From Hominilimicola fabiformis (GTDB taxonomy: Bacteria; Bacillota; Clostridia; UBA1381): 64,000 nt of DNA. Shown here one piece after another: positions 58,801-64,000 of the stretch (positions within the stretch are counted from its first letter, which is position 1; each line of letters begins with the position of its first letter). The stretch covers positions 103,426 through 167,425 of the forward strand of contig NZ_JAJEQM010000007.1 in assembly GCF_020687385.1 (NCBI RefSeq). Reading direction: 5' to 3'. The notes below the pieces were generated by a model, which saw only the letters and a list, made by a program, of their open reading frames with translations, was not told the origin of the DNA and did not search any database. The translations under genes and the position numbers were made by a program.

Positions 58801-61800
58801 ATGCCTGACAGTGCGACCGGTACAACTTCCGATACCGGTACTTATATATTGACAAACGTATTGGGTGACACAAACGACCTTATTACAATGTACATCTCAA
58901 ACGGTGTTACGACAGGCTATGTAGCAAAAGTAAAGCTCACAGACGCACTTGGTCAAGCAGACGGCGCTTATACCGTAAATGCAGGTAACACAAATATCAC
59001 CTACCCTTACGGTGCTCCTAAGGTTGCGTCAATTATGTACACATATGACAAGAACACAGCCGACTTAAACCAAAATCAAATAAGAATACTCGACGACAAT
59101 CTTACAGTCACAGCCGTTATAGACAGTTATGGAAGAAGTGTCAGTGAGGCGGTATTCACCGTTCGCACATCAACCGGTCAGACAACCGAATACAAAGGTT
59201 ATCCTCGTGAGGATGGCAGCAGTATTATAGAATGTACAATTCCTAAGATGACAGAAAATCTACATTCCGGTGACAGTCTTTCTGTACGTCTTGTAGATTC
59301 AAAAAAATTATCATCAGGTAACACTGAAATTGAAATTGTGTATCCCGATGTTGCAACAGGTCTTTCATTCTATACGGAATTTGCACTTACAACACCTCAA
59401 ACTTTCGATGCGGATAAAAGCGGTACAATCGATATTCCGTTAGTCGGCTCAGCAATAGGCAAATGCCAATCCGGATTGATTACATTCGGCAAAACAAACT
59501 GGCCTGACAACACCGGTTATACTATTCAGGCAAATATTGACACAATACTCAATAGTATGGGTAAGAAAACCGTTTACGAGAAAAAAGAGTCTTATGACAA
59601 ATTCCGCGGTGCAGTTCAAGAAAATCAAAATCACAGAAGTAATGCTATGAAAATAATGGCTGCGACATTCAACGGTGTTGCTCCGTCTCGTGACGATTAC
59701 GAAGACGATGCCGAATATCAAGAAGCTTATGCAAATTATACCCAATTACTTAAAGATACAAAAGCTCCTTTTGCCGGTTTTAATAATCAAAGATACAGTG
59801 TCGAAGTAGCTGTTATTTTGGCTTTTGACTTTGTTAAAACGCCGGACAACGACTATATGTTCGCTTGCGGTTCGGTTTCTATCGGCGGAGCATATACATT
59901 TAATAAGACTATGTACACTACAATTTACGGTGTACCTGTATTTTTAAATATTATTGCCGGTATTCAGGTAGATTTAGTGACAAACTATGCTACAGATAAT
60001 GGTAAAAATGCAATATCCGCAGATGAGTTTAACAACTATCAAGGCAATATAGCAAACAGATTAAGCAGCACCGATGTAACACTAAGCGTTGTCCTTTCAG
60101 GAAAATTACAAGTAGGTGTAGGTTTTTGCGATGTACTTTCAGCAAGAGGTTATGTTGCTACAACATTCCAATTTAATTTAAGTTTTGCAAACGGTCAGCC
60201 CGGTACCCTGATAACGGCAGCCGGAGGTGTGGGATTTGACTTATTGTTGTTCTCCGTTAATGTTGATATAGCCAAATATACACAAGGTTGGGGTACTCTC
60301 GAAAATGCCGCAGAAGGTGATTTCTTCAACGGACTTATAACCACAAACGACGATGATATTAAATTAACTCCATACAGTAACGGCACATCTGATTTATCTA
60401 CTTTCGGAAAAAATGATGATATTCAGCTTACCGCAACAGAAGAAGTTGTAAGCTGTACACAATTAATAAATGATGCCGCAGACAGAACGAGACCTCATAT
60501 TATCCCTCTTGATGACGGTAAGAAGATGCTTACATTTATAGCCGATTCGATAGATCGTGCCGAATACAACGGAGCAACTCTGTATTATTCGATATTTGAC
60601 GGTACTTATTGGTCTACTCCTAAAGCAGTAGCAGACGACGGTACACCTGATTCAATTCACACACTTAAAAAGATAGGTGACAAAGTTATTATCGCATGGA
60701 CCGATGTTAAAGACGCATTTGCGGGTGTGGAAACTTCAAGAGAAAAGCTTTCATCAATCGGTATTTCATGCGCAATATACGATACTAAAACCAACAAAAT
60801 GGGCAAAGAAATCAGTATTGTACACGACAGATACCTTACTTTAAACCCACAAATTGATGTTGATGGAGATATGCTTTATATAAGCTATGTCAAGCTTGAT
60901 GTGTCAAAATTAGGTAACAACAACAGCGACCTATTACAGCTTGAAAAATCATTCTCTAATATAGCCTATGTAAAATACGATATGAGTACAGGAGAGTCTT
61001 ATGATGAAACCATAATTCCGATACCTCATAAAACAATCAGCTCTCCTATTGCATTGGATTATAATTCGGCAACAATAAATATAAATAACGAAAGTTATTT
61101 AATTTCAAGTTACACTATTGATGAAGACGAAGATTTACAAACAGGTGACGACAGAGAGCTTTATCTGCAAATTCAAAACCTAACAACCGGGCAAGCATAT
61201 TTCCCGATACAAATTACAAATGACAGTATATCTAATTCATTACCTAAACTTACCAGCATCAACGGCGAATTGTACCTGACATGGTTGGATAACGGATATA
61301 TGTTTAAAATTATGAATCTTTCAGATATGTTATCTTCAATGTTTAACGCAGATTCAAACGGAGATATGACAGACTTGATTAATGCCGATACGGTAAACAG
61401 TGCATACAAAAACGGCGAAATGACCGCTGATAATAAAAATGCCGATTGGTATAAAAAGACTGCATCTGAACTTGGTATGTCAGACGACGTATATGAAAAC
61501 AGCATTTACGAAGCCTTGTACAACGGTACATTTAATGTCACAAGTGCAAACTTCCAAGGTAATGACGACCTTTGCACAAGTATAGGAAACTATATTGTAA
61601 CATCCAACGGTGAAGATATTTATATTTATTACACAGAATTAAGTCAAGACAGTACAAAGAACGGTACTGAAATATACGGTGTACGTTATCAGCGTGGCAC
61701 AGATAACGGTTATTGGAAGTTCGGCAATTCGGTACAAATTACCGATTTCGGTATGGTTATTGACGAACTTGACCTATATATGACTGATGATAATAAAATA

Positions 61801-63699
61801 TCAGCTGTTTCAAACTACTACAAGCAATGGATTGATGAAAACGATGCAGATTCACCTATGAAATACAGTGCAAACACCCTTGTAACCATTGACTTTGAAC
61901 CAGTAAGTTCTCTTGAAATTAAAGGCAACAATATTATTCTTCCGTCAAAGATTTATCCGAATTATTCGGAAGATATAACATTCACTATTGCGAACACAGG
62001 TTTGCTTGACGCAAAAGGTTATGATTTAAAAGTAACGGATAAAAACGGCAATACTCTTTATGAGGACAGTTCTGACAACATAATCGAATCCGGTAATTCG
62101 ATAAATGTCAGTGTACCATGGACAATTCCGAGCAACTTGGAAAATGAAGAAGTTACAGTTACGGTAACTGAACGCGGAATTGAAAATGCAAAGCCTGTAT
62201 CTGCCACAAAAGCCATTCCGTATGATACAAGACTTGATGTATCGAGCTTTGAAATCAAACACGATGATAACGATTATTATGCATCTGCAACGGTTACAAA
62301 CAACGGTTCTAAACCGTCCGACGAAATAAATGTAACGCTAAATAATACCGCCGACAAAACTTTCGGCACTACTTCCCTACCTCAACTTGCGAGCGGTGAA
62401 AGTAAAGATATTACAGTTCCGTTTGAGATAGATAAAGCTGATTTCAACAATTTAGGATATATAGACTTTAAACTTTCAGCAGTAAGCGGTGAAAACACAT
62501 CTAACGCATATACCATGTTTATCTCTCATAAACCACTTATTGCAGAAATCAACGATGGTGCCGAAAACGTTTCATTAAACGGAAAAAATGATACAACAAC
62601 ACTTCAAACAAAAGCTTTCCCTTGGAATAATTATGCGGGTGAAGTCAAGTATTATTCAACAGATAACAGCATAGCTGTTGTTACCGATGACGGTGAAGTT
62701 ATTCCGCTAAGCAATGGTAATGCAAAGATATACGCATACTATCCAAAATACAGAATTGATGACAGTATTGATGTTCAAGTAACAGGTATAGAATCAGATG
62801 AACCTACTCCTACACCAATTCCTACTTCAAAACCAAGTAGCAGTGGCGGCGGAAGTTCTGCAAAATACGGTATTTCTTCTGCAAACAAGACATACGACAA
62901 CGGAAGTATGAATATATCAAAGAAAAATGCCGCATTGGGTGAAAACGTAACGGTTAATACAAAACCGAATGACGGTTATGAGGTTGATACTGTAACAGTT
63001 ACTGATTCAAAGGGAAATGTAATTGAAGTTACAAAGACAGCCGACAACGAATTTTCATTCGTAATGCCAGGAAGCCAAGTAAGCGTTGACGTAACATTCA
63101 AAGAAATAAACGACTCTCCGCAAAAAACACCTACACCGTCCAGCAAAGACGATTGGTGGTTTGATGATGTTGCAGAAAACGAATGGTATTATGCTCCGAT
63201 AAAATCCGCATATGACAACGGATTAATGAGCGGTGTAAGCGATACGGAATTTGCTCCTGATACAGATATTACGAGAGGAATGTTTATAACCGTTCTTCAC
63301 AGAATTGACGGCGAAACAAAATCAGATGTTGATTATACCTTCACTGATGTAAATGAAAATGATTATTTCTCAAATGCTGTTGCTTGGGGCAGTGAGAATA
63401 ATATTATTTCAGGTTACAGCGACACGGAATTTGCCCCAAATGATAATATAACTCGTGAGCAGATGGTATCGATTTTAAAGAGATTTGCAGAATATAAACA
63501 AATTGACACTTCTATAAGTGATACACTCGACAGTTATTCAGATACGGAATACATTTCCGATTATGCTGTTTCTGCTTTCCAATGGGCTTGCGGAAATGAA
63601 ATTATAAGCGGTTTCACGGATAATACCCTCCGCCCTAGAGCAAATACCACTCGTGCCCAAGCCGCAGCTGTATTTAACAAAATATACAGTATAAAATAA
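55846..63699 (+). CDS. Giant SLH-anchored surface protein with Calx-beta and Ig-like domains
   Basis: A 2617-residue secreted wall protein. The ATG at 55846 has AAAGGAAGG upstream and opens a signal peptide (about 1-26, ending MPAKA). In order: two Calx-beta-like units (about 30-330), a large region without clear homology (about 340-1500, including bacterial Ig-like and beta-rich parts), a propeller-like region with Trp/Asp repeats (about 1540-2000), and two CARDB-like Ig units (about 2020-2230). Next are a Big_2-type domain (about 2240-2320), a Pro/Thr/Ser-Gly linker (PTPTPIPTSKPSSSGGGSSA), a beta-grasp-like module (about 2340-2420) and three SLH domains (about 2437-2617; DVAENEWYYAPIKSAYDNGL first). 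SLH repeats hold it to the pyruvylated wall polymer. No catalytic motif is visible; it is likely an adhesin or a substrate-binding scaffold. Confidence 0.85.
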   Translation: MKKLLSLLLSLSMLTSMAVMPAKAEETVMPLNASRIDSEKLPSGNLIYLGTASANVKEEDAVYSFPIYREGDLSEEASVTIHSLDLTAIYGEDYVILDDNAEKTGDGVSILERYATAEADTDETSDNISEENTDIENYSEFDSEMAQQFADEVVPDAMAGIEYSSGTTVTFAPGENEKTVKFKILDDKKSEGTEGFSLLLVNPDNAELYEVTSLSVNIEDDEPKEKSVVSFSRNSYTSKDGNATVTIKRKNAEYSLCDFTLLSSSITAVAGENYEEQIKTVTFIPYETEKTIEIPVSGEGEFKLLMSDMTGCESGKYAETVVKIKNNADDESDISLMGNENQTNDITINGLKYNVKYTMPSDNTKDPAEGKIYATGDGTHNYDIPPEVGTYYFATEVNRDGLFYYDGYWGDKPWGCGHWDNKYEIDTRERNMGSSHYGKLEYYHTSMWDKGGVWTHSKTVPSVYYQYMTPDMESTSNAFGGQLARFKIANNDSIVINESKSGKFGRTLDAMPATLLNNNQPLNGNISMEIHSADEDKSKTPKSYVRFYGVAAMYKKVNVELNQPPTQEYCIGNEKINALPMQVELNSGAQIAGSKTRDFWTNPNEDDCNIVFTINDTDINGHKGKYGYISGYKITIDPGTTDDKITVNYPEEFISYLNSKKGTKLSDEVNFTSDNVNNELKKTEKQNLYYIPYDKYFISWIESVQKNVAHDTYGYHQNLKITPKVSYADVTVEVLPSAGEGNGSFISSELAAGKTVTRHAGDTLDLSATTPDDGYHVVGYQVSTNNTSFNTITDTTKLFLEPNTSYRIRPLIAKNSNKIEIKFENGAEKYLTVQGLISENDLNSSSDEQLKKELSGKYVINANPSESNLSDKITPITGKIYTLNFASVEDKEYIYRPVIKQGNDTFTTNSYHIVAQAQTTDNVVTVNYKKVKKSDLKSFNISGTVVSKNASIRDNGLEPESLPLVGYSVSAGKGSQSLNSANSSYMPDSATGTTSDTGTYILTNVLGDTNDLITMYISNGVTTGYVAKVKLTDALGQADGAYTVNAGNTNITYPYGAPKVASIMYTYDKNTADLNQNQIRILDDNLTVTAVIDSYGRSVSEAVFTVRTSTGQTTEYKGYPREDGSSIIECTIPKMTENLHSGDSLSVRLVDSKKLSSGNTEIEIVYPDVATGLSFYTEFALTTPQTFDADKSGTIDIPLVGSAIGKCQSGLITFGKTNWPDNTGYTIQANIDTILNSMGKKTVYEKKESYDKFRGAVQENQNHRSNAMKIMAATFNGVAPSRDDYEDDAEYQEAYANYTQLLKDTKAPFAGFNNQRYSVEVAVILAFDFVKTPDNDYMFACGSVSIGGAYTFNKTMYTTIYGVPVFLNIIAGIQVDLVTNYATDNGKNAISADEFNNYQGNIANRLSSTDVTLSVVLSGKLQVGVGFCDVLSARGYVATTFQFNLSFANGQPGTLITAAGGVGFDLLLFSVNVDIAKYTQGWGTLENAAEGDFFNGLITTNDDDIKLTPYSNGTSDLSTFGKNDDIQLTATEEVVSCTQLINDAADRTRPHIIPLDDGKKMLTFIADSIDRAEYNGATLYYSIFDGTYWSTPKAVADDGTPDSIHTLKKIGDKVIIAWTDVKDAFAGVETSREKLSSIGISCAIYDTKTNKMGKEISIVHDRYLTLNPQIDVDGDMLYISYVKLDVSKLGNNNSDLLQLEKSFSNIAYVKYDMSTGESYDETIIPIPHKTISSPIALDYNSATININNESYLISSYTIDEDEDLQTGDDRELYLQIQNLTTGQAYFPIQITNDSISNSLPKLTSINGELYLTWLDNGYMFKIMNLSDMLSSMFNADSNGDMTDLINADTVNSAYKNGEMTADNKNADWYKKTASELGMSDDVYENSIYEALYNGTFNVTSANFQGNDDLCTSIGNYIVTSNGEDIYIYYTELSQDSTKNGTEIYGVRYQRGTDNGYWKFGNSVQITDFGMVIDELDLYMTDDNKISAVSNYYKQWIDENDADSPMKYSANTLVTIDFEPVSSLEIKGNNIILPSKIYPNYSEDITFTIANTGLLDAKGYDLKVTDKNGNTLYEDSSDNIIESGNSINVSVPWTIPSNLENEEVTVTVTERGIENAKPVSATKAIPYDTRLDVSSFEIKHDDNDYYASATVTNNGSKPSDEINVTLNNTADKTFGTTSLPQLASGESKDITVPFEIDKADFNNLGYIDFKLSAVSGENTSNAYTMFISHKPLIAEINDGAENVSLNGKNDTTTLQTKAFPWNNYAGEVKYYSTDNSIAVVTDDGEVIPLSNGNAKIYAYYPKYRIDDSIDVQVTGIESDEPTPTPIPTSKPSSSGGGSSAKYGISSANKTYDNGSMNISKKNAALGENVTVNTKPNDGYEVDTVTVTDSKGNVIEVTKTADNEFSFVMPGSQVSVDVTFKEINDSPQKTPTPSSKDDWWFDDVAENEWYYAPIKSAYDNGLMSGVSDTEFAPDTDITRGMFITVLHRIDGETKSDVDYTFTDVNENDYFSNAVAWGSENNIISGYSDTEFAPNDNITREQMVSILKRFAEYKQIDTSISDTLDSYSDTEYISDYAVSAFQWACGNEIISGFTDNTLRPRANTTRAQAAAVFNKIYSIK

Positions 63700-63715
63700 T
63701 ATCACTATAAAAATG

Positions 63716-63754
63716 AACCGACCACCAAATCTAACAATTTGGTGGTCGGTTTTT
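63716..63754 (+). terminator. Terminator of the surface-protein gene
   Basis: AACCGACCACCAAAT (63716-63730) pairs exactly with ATTTGGTGGTCGGTT (63737-63751) around CTAACA, followed by Ts. Confidence 0.9.
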
Positions 63755-63755
63755 G

Positions 63756-63970
63756 AATTTTCCGGGTCGGGGGTGCAGACATATTCTTGAACTATTTTAT
63801 GCCGATAATCCAGGACTGTGTCTTTGCTCTACCAGACTCATACGGCTATCTTAAGACAGTCCGACTTTCTCTTTATTTAATTCTTTGCGTACTGGAGAGT
63901 GTGAGAAAAAGTCTGTAAAAAATAATCCTTCTATGATAGAATATAAATAAATCATAGGAGGAATTTTTTT
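63756..63970. other. Upstream region of the truncated last gene, possible insertion-sequence end
   Basis: Contains an inverted pair GGACTGT / ACAGTCC (in 63815-63870). GGAGAGTGTGAGAAAAAGTC near 63894 is a plausible terminal inverted repeat of an IS256-like element. A -10-like TAGAAT and AGGAGG (63956-63961) follow. No complete gene. Confidence 0.3.
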
Positions 63971-64000
63971 ATGGCAAGACGTAGACGAGAAAGAATGAGT
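63971..64000 (+). CDS. 5' end of a gene cut by the window edge
   Basis: Only ten codons (MARRRRERMS) are visible behind an AGGAGG nine bases upstream. The strongly basic start and the IS-like sequence just before it make a transposase possible, but this cannot be decided from ten residues. Confidence 0.4.
   Translation, partial: MARRRRERMS

Overview
The window looks like chromosomal DNA of a low-GC, strictly anaerobic, spore-forming gut Clostridia. Several things point that way: the SCIFF peptide with its maturase, MecA, Rex, a YunB-type sporulation protein, a SpoVB-type flippase, a T-box in front of thrS, strong AGGAGG ribosome-binding sites, a bile salt hydrolase, and a set of pectin and plant-wall genes. 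The very large SLH-anchored surface protein and the PL11 lyase carrying a copper-amine-oxidase-N-like repeat resemble the secretome of pectin-degrading gut Clostridia such as Monoglobus. That placement is an inference.

Layout. 0-3 kb: a ribokinase, then a leftward macrodomain-sirtuin-DUF5131 operon in which the first two genes are broken. 3-12.3 kb: SpoVB-like flippase, aspS, and an ABC-2/GldG/DUF4340 export operon ending in an esterase. 12.4-25.9 kb: a housekeeping run of rex (with its own operator), a P-loop/Asp23 fusion, uvrB, a small gene, uvrA, T-box-thrS, yunB, ligA, an M20 amidohydrolase and a GME-fold protein. 25.9-29.6 kb: a fluoride riboswitch controlling a cation/proton antiporter, a feruloyl-type esterase and pepD. 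29.6-34.1 kb: a decayed accessory island holding a structured RNA-like element, remnants of dnaJ, cvpA and RHS genes, a candidate immunity protein and unidentified fragments. 34.1-40.8 kb: nitroreductase, bile salt hydrolase, PL11 rhamnogalacturonan lyase, an MFS transporter and a chimeric gene fragment. 40.8-45.4 kb: hcp facing a Crp/Fnr regulator across a 16-bp palindrome, then prfA, a mannonate-oxidoreductase-like SDR and tRNA-Ser. 45.4-55.4 kb, mostly leftward: ZIP transporter, rhaM, the scfA/scfB SCIFF pair, a TIGR04086 membrane protein, yajC, mecA, a P1B ATPase with its DUF6110 partner, a formate/nitrite channel, tsf and rpsB. 55.7-63.7 kb: a 2617-residue SLH surface protein. The window ends in the first codons of a gene that may be a transposase.

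How the genes work together. Rhamnogalacturonan lyase, feruloyl-type esterase, another esterase, rhamnose mutarotase, a mannonate-oxidoreductase-like enzyme and a sugar-type MFS transporter form a scattered pectin-use capability. Redox and metal control is visible in the DNA: a Rex box at rex, a Crp/Fnr-like palindrome at about -41.5 of hcp, and DtxR-like boxes at the ZIP and formate/nitrite channel genes. The two points most worth following are the structured RNA-like element at 29633-29800 and the UGA codon inside the zinc-macrodomain signature at 2659-2661.
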